From contig AZLU01000234.1 of assembly GCA_002224055.1 (NCBI GenBank), positions 1 through 63,360 of the forward strand: DNA of 63,360 nt. Direction: 5' to 3'. The notes below the pieces were generated by a model, which did no database searches, had not been told where the DNA came from, and was given only the letters and a program-made list of their open reading frames with translations. Source of the DNA: Pezizomycotina sp. ARF18. Its lineage: Eukaryota > Ascomycota. Positions within the stretch are counted from its first letter, which is position 1. Every line of letters starts with the position of its first letter. A program made the position numbers and the translations under genes. Shown piece by piece: positions 1 through 12,102 of this stretch.

Positions 1-2270
1 TATCTCTTGAAGAGGAGATGATAGTGGGAACATGACGACGACGACAACCTCTACGAAAGTCCTGGCCCTTGTCCCAGTATCACATAACGACGATATGGAC
101 ATTTAATAACGATGAACGAATTCTTTAAATTTTGTATTAGATACTTTGGGTTTCATTAGCGATATCACGACGACGTTCGACTTTTTCCTCCTGGGTTTCA
201 AATGGTTAAAATTTCTGTTTTGGTTTCTGTTTTCGCTCCTTTTTCCCGTTTTTTTTTGGATTAGCACGTTTAATGAACAATTCACCCCATCGGAAAAAGA
301 CCAGGGCTCACTGTCAATGCCCCGCTTTCTCTGTAATCACACACAATGTTCCTTCTCAAATTTCTTTCTTTTCATCTATTCTTTTATGTCGACTTTTCGA
401 GATTAAGACATCGACTAGAGATTATCTTTAGTATAACGATTGGCGTTGGTTAGATTGTACTATGGGCAATGTTCAACTTTCAAGGCAGTAATCTTGTTTG
501 TTTACCAATTCCCTTTGGAGGCTCTAATTGTTCTTTTGAGTCATAAGAAATCTTTAATAACTGTCTTGCTTCAAACATTTCAATTCTTTCCCTTCCCCAG
601 CTTCTACAACTCTGCATGCTTTTCTTCTATTTTCTTTCCCGCAGAGTGACGGAAACGAATCTTAATCAAGTTCAAATTGTCCTTCAATTCCAGCAATTCG
701 TTCTAGAAGTTGTTTTATTGGTTCTCCACCATTGTTCAATACCCAGTGGACTCGCTTGTCTACGCTAATCATTCACCATACTTGTCGATCAATAGGGTGC
801 CTTATTATCTCTTAGCATTGAGGTAACCTCATCATGTGCCCTCTAGGTTAACGACGTTACAATTTCCTTTGCCGCTCTTTTAAGCTTATTTGCTAATTGT
901 CCTGCTCCAGTTTACCAACTGCAATAGACTTTATAATTGTTCTTCCTTCACTTTCTTGCCTTCATACTTACTCGCGAACCATTTTACAATCCAGGACCTA
1001 ATGAAACACTAAAACTCTAATATTTCTAAGAGATATCCTCCTTTATTTCTTTATTCCTCTTCTGCCATTCTCCTTCTGTTCTTTTTCAGTCTGTTTCTTA
1101 CCTTCGTTTTGCAAATCGCTTTAATGCATTTTTCTTATCTTGACTTTATTCTCCGTGTTCTGTTTCCAGATGTGGTCTGTTCCTTTCCTGTTTGATAGGG
1201 AAGAAAGAGGAGGAAACCTAACAAAGAGATTGGAAAACGAATTTATAATATCAGCAATATTAGTTTAAAACACTTATTGTTTCTTTTATCTATTTGTAAG
1301 GAACATATCTTAAAAAAAAAAATACTCGACTCTACTCAACACATAATTACTTGCCATTCGCACCCCGTCGTTCTGTGTAGCTTTTTCTCTCCGTCTTTCT
1401 TTGTTTATGCTTAAGATTTTTTGGACCTTCGTAGCTGTTTATAAGTTTATTCCTGTATGGTTTTTTCATCCTTTCTGCTGCAATTGCTTGGATTTTAAGT
1501 ATATAATAACTACCGCTACACCTGTTACCTGTCTTTTCTTTCCCACATTTTTCTTAAGTCCTTTATCTTCCCAATACAAGGTACATACCTACATCTATAG
1601 AGATGCTCTTTCAGTATCTGTTTGGTGTTATTACTTTTTTGATTAGTTGTTGTACAAGTGGTAGTCTACAAAAAAAATACACAAATACACAAATGGAAAA
1701 TAAATATATGCAAATCTAAAAGGTTACCAAGCACGTATATCTGATATCCGATGCTCTCTGGATCTAGTATGAAAATCAGTTCCCCGCAGGGATAATAAAT
1801 AATACGTTCTTGAATAAGATACACTATAGCGTTTGACTCCTTAAGTAAATTCCAATTGGCCAGGTTCTAAGTGTCTACAGCTCGCTTGTGGTTAGTTTAT
1901 CTATAACGTTTTGCAGATTATAATGCATACAACGGATTATTATTGACATTTGAGTTAGTGATAATATCGATATATCTATATATCATCAGCATATCTACAT
2001 GGTTTCATTTTGTCAATTGTCTCTACCTTATTTATCTATATTCACAACAATACCCTATAGTATTCGTACTATTAATATCTTTAGTAGTTATATAATTGTA
2101 GTATATATTAGGTGTGCAAGCTTACATATGCAGATTAATTGCAATACACGATCACATATCCATCACGGTCCGACTTTCAGAAAAAATGTTACTTTTGTAG
2201 AAATTTGGTTATCAAATACCTATCAAACACCGACTAGGTTTGAACCTTGCCGTGCACGCTAAGGCAAGCT

Positions 2271-2587
2271 GGAGGTGCTATACTAACTAGTACACTCTGG
2301 GCAAGTATTGGGGGGCCCGCTATGAACATGGTTAACAGCAAACACATATATATTACATGTTCACTGGGGAACTCTTCACGAAACCCGCATGGCTATAGGC
2401 TTTACCCCCTCATGACAAGATGCACTGACGGGCAGGCTAGTTCACATTTGGCATCATTACGTGGGGCTTCACGATTGAAAGCAGACGGACGCACGAGAGC
2501 AAAAAGGGAGCTAGCGCAAATGCAGAAACACGCTGGCGAGGAACTAATCCTAGGTACTGTATAACCGGTACTGTAAATAGGCACCTC
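2271..2587. repeat. possible MITE-like remnant
   Basis: The block begins GAGGTGCTAT (from 2271) and ends ATAGGCACCTC (to 2587). These are inverted copies apart from one extra base. The interior is visibly less AT-rich than its flanks. No transposase and no clear target-site duplication are visible, so this could be chance or an old non-autonomous element. A second small inverted pair, GCACCT/AGGTGC, lies at 2581-2621. Confidence 0.2.
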
Positions 2588-3217
2588 ATGCCTCGTTCAG
2601 ATTGCAATTGGCAGCAGGTGCTAAATTAACATACTCTTTTGTATTTTTTATATATTGATTTCTGTAGCTAAAATATATATACTATCGTTTAAACAAATGG
2701 GGGTGCTTCCTTGGATCGATTTCGATTCCCGGGCCCGTGCCGTCTCGAAGCTAACGAATGAAATCTTTGCTGTGTTTTCTTTTATTGAAGCCCGTCCCGA
2801 TATCGTAGGCTTTCGTTGTCCGAATATCGTGGCCACATGAACCTTCTTAAACTTACCGTTTTGTTGTTTTTTTGTTTTTTCAAAGCATCTCGACTAAAAG
2901 GGAATATTTGACATAACCTATAGATGTATTTTCCTGCTTTGAAGGAGGGGACAGCTCATTGCGCGCACACGTTAGTATGTCTTGCGTTGCGGCACTGAAT
3001 CTGTTTTTTTTTTTGAAATGTCTTGCAATTGGGCTGTGAAAAGATCGTGGTCGTTCTGAGAATGGAAGACTTCACATAATCACTCCTCCACTTAACTCCT
3101 CGTCTTATTATAGGAAATTATTCTATAGAGCCTTCACAAGAGCTCGCTCTCTCGCTTGCCATGTGGCGACCTGTCTCCTTCCCAAGTATAATATCGACGC
3201 TCTGCGCGACAGTAATG

Positions 3218-3252
<35 letters not shown>

Positions 3253-3254
3253 AA
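3218..3254. repeat. T15A22 palindromic tract
   Basis: A run of 15 T is followed directly by 22 A. It is self-complementary and can extrude as a hairpin with no loop sequence. It is one of five such T-then-A junction tracts in the window. Confidence 0.85.
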
Positions 3255-4170
3255 GGTTGTCTTCAGGCTGCGATGTGGCGATAGTCGCCGGGCCGCAATA
3301 ACTCGTTAAGTACCCCGTGAAGATACATGCCCTTAGCAAGGAATATCAATATGCGTACTTGTTTATCTGCTGTTTTCTATTCGCCAGGCTCTTTAACAAG
3401 TCATTAATGCAACCTGATAAAATTATAAGTAAGGACCTTTGGATAAGAAATTAAGAATACATCAAATACGCAAGAAGTCCCTTGGAACTTATCTTAAACG
3501 TTTTTATCGTCCGTTATCAAAATATATATTCTAAAATAGTATTATTATTATTATTATTATTATATTATTATACAGTTTAAAATCAATGCCTTAAGCTTCC
3601 ACCTGGGATTTCATGGCAGAATTTCATAAACGTCTTCTATAGCACAGAAAAAAAAAAAAAAAACGGCCTTCTCTCGCTAAGCGTGTTTCCATGCATCAAT
3701 CAAAATTGCTACATCCATGCTAATAGCCACAAACATATCGATATATCTATATTTTCAAGAATGTCCTTGCGAGTTGAAGGCAAATTGTTAAAGGTGGGGG
3801 TACAAGGAAAGAAAACCATCAATTCAGCAGACATGGCAGATACAACTCCCTGAAGTATTTGGCGGCATTGTAAGCTTCGGATGGGGGAAATACGATCTAT
3901 GAATATATTGCCAAATCGTCAATCGGAAGTAACATTTTGGGTATGCCGTATTGAGACCTTGCCGTATGATACTACGTATTTCAGGATTTGTATCGAATTT
4001 TCTTCGAGTAATGTACCAGTCCAGCAAAGTGAATGCTTTGTGAGCTACAACAATCTCTAATATTAATGCTAAGATTCGACTTTTCAAAAAATAATGTCCT
4101 TCTCGAGACTATCAGCAACATCGCAAGATCGTATTGAGGCTTTTTTCTTTTTTAAACTCGAAATCAAAAT

Positions 4171-4184
4171 CTCTCTCTCTCTCT

Positions 4185-4215
<31 letters not shown>
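4171..4215. repeat. CT microsatellite plus T28
   Basis: A (CT)n run of about 17 bases passes directly into 28 T. It is a simple sequence with no coding character. Confidence 0.85.
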
Positions 4216-5416
4216 GGCTCCGATCCATTTCCCTTCGTTTTGTGACGTGGCTGGCTTGCTCCGAGGTAGAGTTTCTGCTGCAGCACGAGGGAGATCCTAA
4301 GGTGAAAAAAAAAAAAGGCTCCAGCAGAGAAAAGGTAAACTGGTGGAGAATTGAAGGATCAAAAAAAGGGAGGGAAAGAGGGAAATTTGAAAGGCGTCTA
4401 AATGAAAAAAAAAAAAAAAAAGAAAAACCCACATTTTAATCCTTGCTTTTGAGCTCAGTAAGGCTGGAACATGCATGAATTGTGGACACCCTCGAAAGAA
4501 AGAAAAGAAGGAGAGAGAGAGGAGGACCTTTTGGTCTAGTTTCCTTTCTTCCATCGTAGTGTCTCTCTTCTCTCGCGTGGGGGAACTTGCTTAGTGCCAC
4601 TGCATTTGCACCCACGCCGACACCTGCACACCTGCGCTTTGCTCTCCTTCCTGCACAGCAAAAGAGCGCTGCTGCAGTCGATGGAGAGGAAGAGTTCCGA
4701 TTCTCTCACTCTTCATCCTAATACCCTCCCCCCCCTCCCTTTCGCTTTAAGCTGTGGCCACTCCCCTCCACTTTTTTCCTGCTTTCGCCCCCTCTATTCG
4801 TTCTTCCAATTGGGAAAAGGAAACCCTGCCCCTCCCGGCAATGTCCTATAGGTAGCTCCCGGTGCTCGCCATCTCCGGAAACACCTTGCTATTATTATTA
4901 TTATTTAAAAAAAAAAAAAAATGTCAAAGTGAGATGGAAAGAGCGAAGTAAAGAAGTCGGCGAATCGAGAGTTCCCTACCATAGAGAAGGATTTGTATAG
5001 CGACATGTTCCCTGATCATTGACAGAGGGGGTTGTTACCATTGAATTTATCGCTTAATTACTTAGTAGTATTTTTTTTTTTCTTTCTTAACGTATTAAAT
5101 ACTAATGTAATGAATCGTTCGCCGACTTTTTTCTCTTTGAACCAAATAATTAGGATAAATTGTTGGTCTTCCTCGTTTGCGAAATATTTGAATATCAACG
5201 TATACCAGTAATAATAGCTCGTGAGATACTCGACAAGATATAAGATGATAGTGTTGATTAATACAAGTAAGCACTTAGTAGTAGTATATTTCTATACATA
5301 CTAAAAGAATAAGTATATACCTACTTAGTAGTATCGTAGGAGGAATTTGGTGATAGTAGACTCGAGTGGTTTTGTGCTTTTAACGGAAGAGTCTGCGTAA
5401 CCCCCTGCCCCCAAGC

Positions 5417-5462
5417 TAGCTACTTAAGCACGTGTTAAGTAGCTAATTACTTAAGTAGCTTA
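5417..5462. repeat. nested CTTAAG/CACGTG palindromes
   Basis: Two arms, GCTACTTAA and TTAAGTAGC, flank a CACGTG core. They are followed at once by a second ACTTAAGT palindrome. CACGTG is the classic E-box core of bHLH regulators, but nothing else here shows that it is used. Related CTTAGTAGT strings lie at about 5057, 5271 and 5320. Confidence 0.5.
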
Positions 5463-5729
5463 GGTCGTGCGATTTCACGGGAGGCTCTTTTAGTGTGTTG
5501 GAATCGGCAACAGCCGACGCGACTGATAGACACTTTGGATAACCACTTCATTATAATTATTATTATCAATATTGGTTCTGAAGCTTCAGTAAGAAAAAAA
5601 AAAAAAAAAAAAAAAAAAAAAACAACTTGTAAACGCAAGGGGAAACCAAATACTTACCAGCGGGCATCCGTTTCTCAAAGGCTCCTGCAGGAACGGAATC
5701 TTTGAACCCCCAAGGCTAACTACCGTGCC

Positions 5730-5917
5730 GCTATCCATTTTCCGTCCTTTTTTTTTTTTTTTTTCCCATTTCCTTTATTTTTTATTTTTTTTATTTATTT
5801 ATTTATTATTTATTTATTTTTTTTCGTTCTAGCCTGGAGCGTTAAGTTTATCTTCTTCTATACCCTCGTTGCTTCCGCTTTTTCTTTTCTTTCTTTCTTC
5901 CCCCTTGCTTGTTCACC
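5730..5917 (+). promoter_or_regulatory. pyrimidine-rich promoter/leader of VPS16
   Basis: A C/T-rich stretch with T runs and TTTA repeats ends a few bases before the VPS16 start codon. CT-rich upstream tracts are common in filamentous-fungal promoters and 5' leaders. No TATA box or transcription start can be placed with confidence. Confidence 0.4.
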
Positions 5918-8900
5918 ATGTCGAATCCAACGTCAAACTGGGAGACCGTCTCGGACCGTTACTACCGGAAGGTTACCTTGTACGAATCCCTGTGGGACCG
6001 GGACTTTGACCTCGAGAACTTTATCGTCTCTGGCGCACCTTTCGGAGGAGCTTTGGGTATTTCATAGGAGCCGCCCCGAATTTTTGCCAACTCCTTCGCT
6101 AACGAAGTGTACACACGTAGCACTCTATCGCGACGAAAACAAGCTGCAGGCGCTCCATGCAAGGCTATCGCTAAAGCCTAGTATCGACATATACAGCTCG
6201 CCGGCCGTTTAATACGAAAGATACCGGTATTTATTAACCTTTCCCAACCCTTTCGATCGCAGTCTCTAGATACGCGCTCAGGCGCCATGAATTCTGAAGT
6301 AACGTTCTAAAAAAAAAGTTTTGGATAACCCAAAGTGGGATAATAAGGGGCGTATAAAAGCACTCGGCTGGTCGGAAGAAGAGCAACTGCTGGTTATAAC
6401 GGAGGACGGGACAGTGAGGTGTTATTACGACTTGCAGGGCGATTTTCACCAGTTCTCACTCGGACATGTGAGTTACAACAAAATATACTTTGGCCCTTTG
6501 TTTTGATATCAACCCTGGAGGAGGGGTAGATGGTGTTCTTAGTCCATGAACGTGCACTGGTTCTAATTCGAAACGATTGGGCTATCTGTAGGAAGTTGAA
6601 GACCATGGCGTCGTGTCTTGCCGGTTCTGGGGTAAAGGATTCGTCGCCCTCCTTGGAAATAACCGCCTGGTAGCCGTGAATAGATATGACGAACCTCGAC
6701 CTCGGCTTTTAGCGCCGCCCGCATTACCCTCGCCCGATGCGGAAATACATTCATGGGGGCTGATACCACCAACGTATACGCTCTCGAGGCATGTCGAGGT
6801 CCTCCTGGCAACTGATGCTACCATACTCGTCGTCGATGCCACGGAATCCCAGGATCAGATGCTTCAGAATGGGCCATTCCAGCACATCAGCGTGAGCCCT
6901 AACGGTAGATTCGTAGCGCTACATACAAGGGATGGGAAGGTCTGGGTCGTCAGCTCCGACTTTCAACAGAAGTTTAGCGAGTACGATTCTGGCATGCTTA
7001 GTCGGGTACCATTAGACGTGCAGTGGTGCGGCAACAACAGTGTCGTGTTGGTTTGGGACGACGAGGTACATATGGTGGGACCGAATGGTGCGGCGCTAAA
7101 GTATGTACCTTCTTAACCTCTCTGCTTGCGAAAATGCGGAGAAAGGGTTTATATATATATATATATATAAGAGGGTGATTGAAGGAAAATTTATAACAAA
7201 GTTGTGGTTAACGTGTGTTGAACTGGTCAGATACTATTACGACAGTAGAGTGCACCTAATTCCCGAAATCGACGGAGTCCGGATGATCACCCAGGAAAAA
7301 TGCGAGTTTCTTCAAAAAGTGCCAGGTGAATAACAAAAACACAACGTTCTGATAGTGCGTCGCTGTTCGAGATACTGATAATATCTCTAGACGTCACCGA
7401 GGAAATCTTCAAGATTGGATCTACATCACCGGCTTCTGTCTTACTAGATGCGACTGAACACTTGGAACATAAGTCGCCAAAGGCAGACGACGACATCCAG
7501 CTTATAAAATCGAATCTATCCGAAGCTGTCAACGCATGCATAAGAGCCGCCGGCCATGAATTCGATACCCACTGGCAGAAGCAGCTCCTCAAAGCTGCGT
7601 CATTCGGGAAATCGGTTTTGGAGCTGTACAATAGCGATGACTTTGTGGAGATGTGTGAAACTCTCCGGGTCTTGAACGCTGTACGGTACTATGAAGTCGG
7701 ACTGGCGCTGAGCTTTGAGCAGTAGGTTGATCTTGATTTTATTTGCAATTCATTTTAAACCCCCTATCGCAGTTGTCGTTACTGATTCTTAGTGGCTTTC
7801 GAAAGGCTCGAACGCTTAACACCGGAGAAACTGATTGAGCGGCTGATAAACCGTCAAGAGCATCTGCTTGCCTTGAGGATATCGGAGTATCTACGACTGC
7901 CGATGGATAAGATATACATACACTGGGCTTGTTTGAAAGTGCGCCTTTCAGCAGACGATGAGGATGCGATATGCCGGTTAATAGTAACGAAGCTGTCCGG
8001 TAAACGGGGGATAGCATTTGATGAAATTGCGAAAGCAGCATACAACGAAGGACGCGGAAGGCTGGCAACGCTTGTAAGTTAATATATGTATTATTATGTA
8101 ATTTGAAAGAGATTGGTTCGTCATTGCGACTAACTGAGGTAATTTCCAATTGAAACATAGCTCTTGAATTATGAGCCTCGCGCCGGCAGACAGGTTCCTC
8201 TGCTCTTGAATATGGAAGAAGATGAAATTGCGTTAGACAAAGCTATCGAAAGCGGTGATACCGATTTAGGTAAGATAATTCTCACGGTCGCATTTCGCTA
8301 GAGCAATTTTTGCGCTCTGATGGATACCTGTCTAATAACAAACGGAATACTACTACAGTTTTTTATGTTCTTCTTCACTCAAGAAAGAAATTACCGTTGG
8401 CGGGTTTCTTTCGCCTGCTCAACGATAGACCTGTTGCCTACAGTCTCATTGAATCTTCCGCGAGAGACAAGGATCCCGAATTGCTTAAGGATCTGTATTA
8501 TCAGGACGATAGGAGGACGGATGGAGCTAATGTGATACTGAGGGAGAGCTTACATCAGACGGTTAGTAATAGATAACCCTTCGGAGGAACACCTATCAGC
8601 TTGATTTTGACTTGATAAGTTCTAATTTTTTTCGTTTCTTAGACCTTCGAAGGACGGATGGAAAAAACTCAAATTGGCTAGTAAGGTCATTCAAGACTCG
8701 AAGGATCATGTTTTGGAGGCAAAGGCACGCTATCTAATATCCCTTCCAACTTTGGCAATCCTCATGGTACGCTAATATACATCCCTAGGCCTTGGAAGAG
8801 AGTGTCCGTCTTTGACGTTCCAAGAAACCCTCGAGCGGGATATTTTCGAGGAAACATTCGTGGGCATGTCCCTTAACGACACGATTCTCAAGCTTATCCG

Positions 8901-9301
8901 GCTCGGTTTCCACCCGCGCGCGACGAAGCTCAAATCCGACTTTAAGGTACCCGAGAAGCGGTACTGGTGGCTACGGCTGAGAGGCTTAATTGCCAAGAGG
9001 GATTGGAACGAGATCGAGGAGTGGAGCAAGACGAAGACCTCCCCGATAGGGTGGGAGCCGTTTTTCCACCAATGCCTGTCCGCGGGTAACACGAAGGTTG
9101 CGGCGCTGTTCATACCAAAGTGCAGGAACCTACAGGTCGGCGAAAGGATCGAGCTGTGGACGCAATGCGGCATGCTTGTCAGGCCGCGGAGGAAGCGATG
9201 AGAGCGAAAGATTATAAAGCCCTGGAGCAATTACACGAGAAGGCTACGGGAATGCGGTCTCGGAAATTGCGAGGATGATGGTGCAACTAAAGCCAAACTA
9301 A
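5918..9301 (+). CDS. VPS16: Vacuolar protein sorting protein VPS16
   Basis: Core subunit shared by the HOPS and CORVET tethering complexes, which drive membrane fusion at endosomes and the vacuole. The N-terminal beta-propeller (Vps16_N) is visible from the ATG at 5918: an opening ending [14 protein letters not shown], then [19 protein letters not shown], then [18 protein letters not shown] near 6660. The C-terminal helical solenoid (Vps16_C) follows, with [20 protein letters not shown] near 7820 and [19 protein letters not shown] near 8490. The end is [12 protein letters not shown], stop at 9299-9301. At least seven introns are seen, the clearest at 6057-6120, 6468-6591, 7101-7230, 7326-7390 and 8074-8160. 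The frame breaks at about 6205, 8817, 9180 and 9250, each repaired by one extra base. It converges with the kinesin gene. Confidence 0.93.
8718..8788 (+). other. apparent GC-AG intron in VPS16
   Basis: The conserved run EAKALEESV is interrupted between EAK and ALEES. The insert begins GCACGC after AAAG and ends CCCTAG. That makes a GC-AG intron unless a T was lost at the donor. Missing bases are common in this window, so both readings stay open. Confidence 0.45.
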
Positions 9302-9967
9302 ATAAATGAAAAGAGGCGGCGTTTAAAGCGGCTGGAAACATAAATATATCTTTGTATTATATTCATATGGCAGTATTTCTATTACATAAGAACAACAAAG
9401 TGCAAAATAATTAGTGGCTATCAAATACACCGACACGGCTGACTTTGCTGCCCTGCAGTGCTTCGTAATGATATTCACGGTAATCATAGCAAGACGTGTG
9501 CACTGTACGTGGATTCCATACTCTCCATGGTGCTCATATACAAGTTCAATATAAAGCCGTCGTAAACAAGACAAGCTTTTTTTACTCTCTTTCTTCCTGC
9601 ATTACTAGCTAATTGAACAATGCTTTCGAATAATGATGATTTAACGGGGGAAAGAAAAGAAAAGAAAAGAAAAGAAAACCATAAACTCCGGCGCCTGGTA
9701 ATCAATAACTTCGAAAAACAAGGGTCATGCATAACAGCGATGGGTGATATCCAGACGTAATGGTAACGAGCAATAACAATATAAAGAAACGAGTAACGAA
9801 GAAAGGGAGGAAGGGAAAACTGGAATAAAGCTGCTTAAAAGAAAGGAAGAAAACGGTCGACACACGTTATTGTGCTAAAGATTGCTCTTTGCCTAACATC
9901 TTAGCATTTAGACCTTCAGTTTATGAATCACTCGACGCATCCTATGCGAAGTTCATGGACAGATCCC
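9302..9967. other. convergent spacer VPS16/kinesin
   Basis: This is the shared 3' region of two converging genes. It holds a pentanucleotide AAAAG repeat at about 9656-9677 and no convincing reading frame. Both transcripts must end here, but no single polyadenylation signal stands out. Confidence 0.5.
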
Positions 9968-12102
9968 TCAAGGGACGAAGCTGTCCTCCGTTTGCGAAAC
10001 CAGACCTGGAGATGTCATCCGCGACCTTTCGTTTGAAAATGAAAGATCCTTCACAAGCTCTTCCAGGTTGAGCTCCAGGTCATCTTCGAAACCTTCGTCG
10101 GACTCTTCCTCCTCTTCGTCCTCCTGGATCATATTTTCCTTGTCCTCTTCCTTGGGTACTACCGGCGGGATAGGATTCTTCAGCGAATCAAGCGCGAGCG
10201 GAGATGCAGCTTCAAAGCTTCGTTCTGAGTAGTGAGCGACTTGATCTTGCACTCGGCAATTTGGCGATTTTCCTCCATCATCCGCTGCATGCGGTCCACT
10301 TGCTTCTGGTATTCCTCCAGCTGCATGTTTTGCATGTCGCTCTGCTTCTTCGAAACGCTCGCCTGCGAAACGCTGACCTGGAGGGCGCGTATAGTGGCGG
10401 CCATCTCCTCAATCTGGCATCGCGTGCAGCCGAGGAGAGGTAATCTTGATTGACAACGGCGCAGGTGCGAATACGTTTCGCTTGGTCTGCGTACCGGAGC
10501 GTTGACAAGGTCTCATCGTAGTCAGTCGTGAGATACAGGCTATCATCGCCGTTTTGCTGTTTCCTCCTAAGCTGTCTTTCAGCAGCCACGTAAGGACCTG
10601 TATTATTGCTCATAGTTAGAAGCGAAATTTTGGGGGGCAATTTTCTGACGTGTTGCCGCCTTTTATTTGACTTTTACACAAACTAGACATATAGGATATA
10701 AATTGACTTACAGAGTCTCGGTACGGTACCACTTCTTTCTTTCGGGACCCACTCCCAGAGTCAGCGAGGGCAGCTATCACGCGCCCAAGGGTTGTGAGTG
10801 ATTTGTTGATGTTGGATCCTTCGCGGAGCCTTTGTCCTGTTGCTTCAGTAGACTTCGCTCGTTCAGAGCCAGCAAGATCAACAAGCCTAACGGGAATATA
10901 ATGAGTCTACGACTTACATGGTTCATACCGAGGTGACAGAGATCACTTACCTGATGCGAGCCATTCGTTCCGTAGTTTCATCTCGCTCCATGTCGTGATG
11001 AATTTGCTTCAGCTGTAAGGTAAACACTGCGTGAGATCGACTTGATACGTCGTTCATTTTTGTGGATGCTACGGTACGACTCTGATGGTTGGTCAAGTTT
11101 CGCAAGTTAGCGTCGATTACCTTAAAACGATACTTTGGGAGCAAGATTAAGACTCACGGTATCTCCTTGACGCATGTATTTCATGACCTCTTCCAGATTC
11201 TTTACCGGAACTTCCGTAAGATCTTTGACATATGGACCTTCCGTTGGAGATTCTCTAATTTTGAGATAGTACGGTGTATCTCTACGAGGCGCTAAAAGGT
11301 CTCGTACATGTTCATTGTACACCTCAAAGTATGAAACCCTCACTGTGTAGCTCACGTTTGGGCATTCATTGCTCTCGATCCTCTGAAATAGATCTTCGCA
11401 AGTTCGTGGAATGATACCAGGGTTCTCAGAGTTGCCCATCTAAAAAAGTGAAAAAATCAGCAACTGTGATATAAAGAAACAGCCAAGAAATAATCATGGA
11501 ATACTCAAGATAAATAAGAAGTAAGCTGCGGCGGAGACTTTTATTGGGCTTACCATTGTATAACTTTTACCTGAACCGGTTTGGCCATATGCGAAGATAC
11601 AGGTGTGGTATCCCTCGAAGTTATGGTCCAGCATCTCTTCGCCCAAGGTGTTGTAGATTTCCTCTTGGTCCGCGTAATGTGCATCTTTGGGGTTTGCTGA
11701 CCAGAAAGAGTTGTCGAATGTGAATGTCTTCTTGTCCAGCTTCCTTCGCGAACCGGTATCTGATCCAGTGGTGCAAGGAGAGTCGTAGATTGTGTTCTCG
11801 ATTCATTTCTATGAGACAGTTCGCTCCCTTGTCGACCTCTAATTATCGCATTTTGAAGACAGTCAGTCAGTTCTCACGTTCCTCTGTTTTTACCGAGGGT
11901 TGAATTGCAAAACTATCATCGGGCATACCTCGGGGTAAAAACCCTCGAACGCGAACAACGACCTTGACATTTCCACCGCTGTTTTCTGGAGTCCTCATGG
12001 CGGCGGAACGCTGCCTTCCCGGATTAATCTGAATTGTGACGGTGTGCTAGATCGGAGTGACGGTGTGGAAGCAAAGCTTCGAGTTCTAACCTCTGAAGCC
12101 AT
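9968..12102 (-). CDS. compact kinesin-3-like motor protein
   Basis: ATP-driven microtubule motor. The motor domain is complete: [15 protein letters not shown] near the start, the P-loop [11 protein letters not shown] at about 11560-11590, switch [12 protein letters not shown] near 11040, switch II DLAGSER near 10870, then [17 protein letters not shown] and [16 protein letters not shown] before the neck. Sequence around the P-loop ([15 protein letters not shown]) is typical of kinesin-3 (Unc104/KIF1). After the motor come only about 90 residues of Q/M-rich coiled coil and a very acidic tail ending QTEDSFVP. No FHA or PH domain is seen, so the protein is near 600 residues instead of the long kinesin-3 form. 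The start at 12102 (MASEV) is uncertain because a frame break follows; an ATG at about 12000 (MRTPENSGG) is the alternative. Another missing base lies near 10528. Confidence 0.85.

Larger units (their letters stand above)
1..5917. other. gene-poor AT-rich spacer
   Basis: I recognise no coding sequence here. Open frames are short, overlap on both strands and carry poly-Phe or poly-Lys from homopolymers. The stretch holds an ATT microsatellite at about 3538-3571, a T15A22 palindrome at 3218-3254, a CT tract running into T28 at 4171-4215, and an A29 tract at 5594-5622. A less AT-rich island at about 2250-2620 is bounded by short inverted repeats. A cluster of CTTAAG-centred palindromes lies at 5417-5462. 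The last 180 bases are pyrimidine-rich and probably form the VPS16 promoter/leader. Confidence 0.6.

Noticed and set aside
2225-2310. tRNA-like A/B-box strings on the minus strand
   Set aside because: A box- and B box-like strings exist, but the T stem and acceptor stem do not pair and the anticodon loop is too large.
4094-4554. Overlapping open frames on both strands with poly-Phe or poly-Lys
   Set aside because: They result from A/T homopolymers and the CT repeat.
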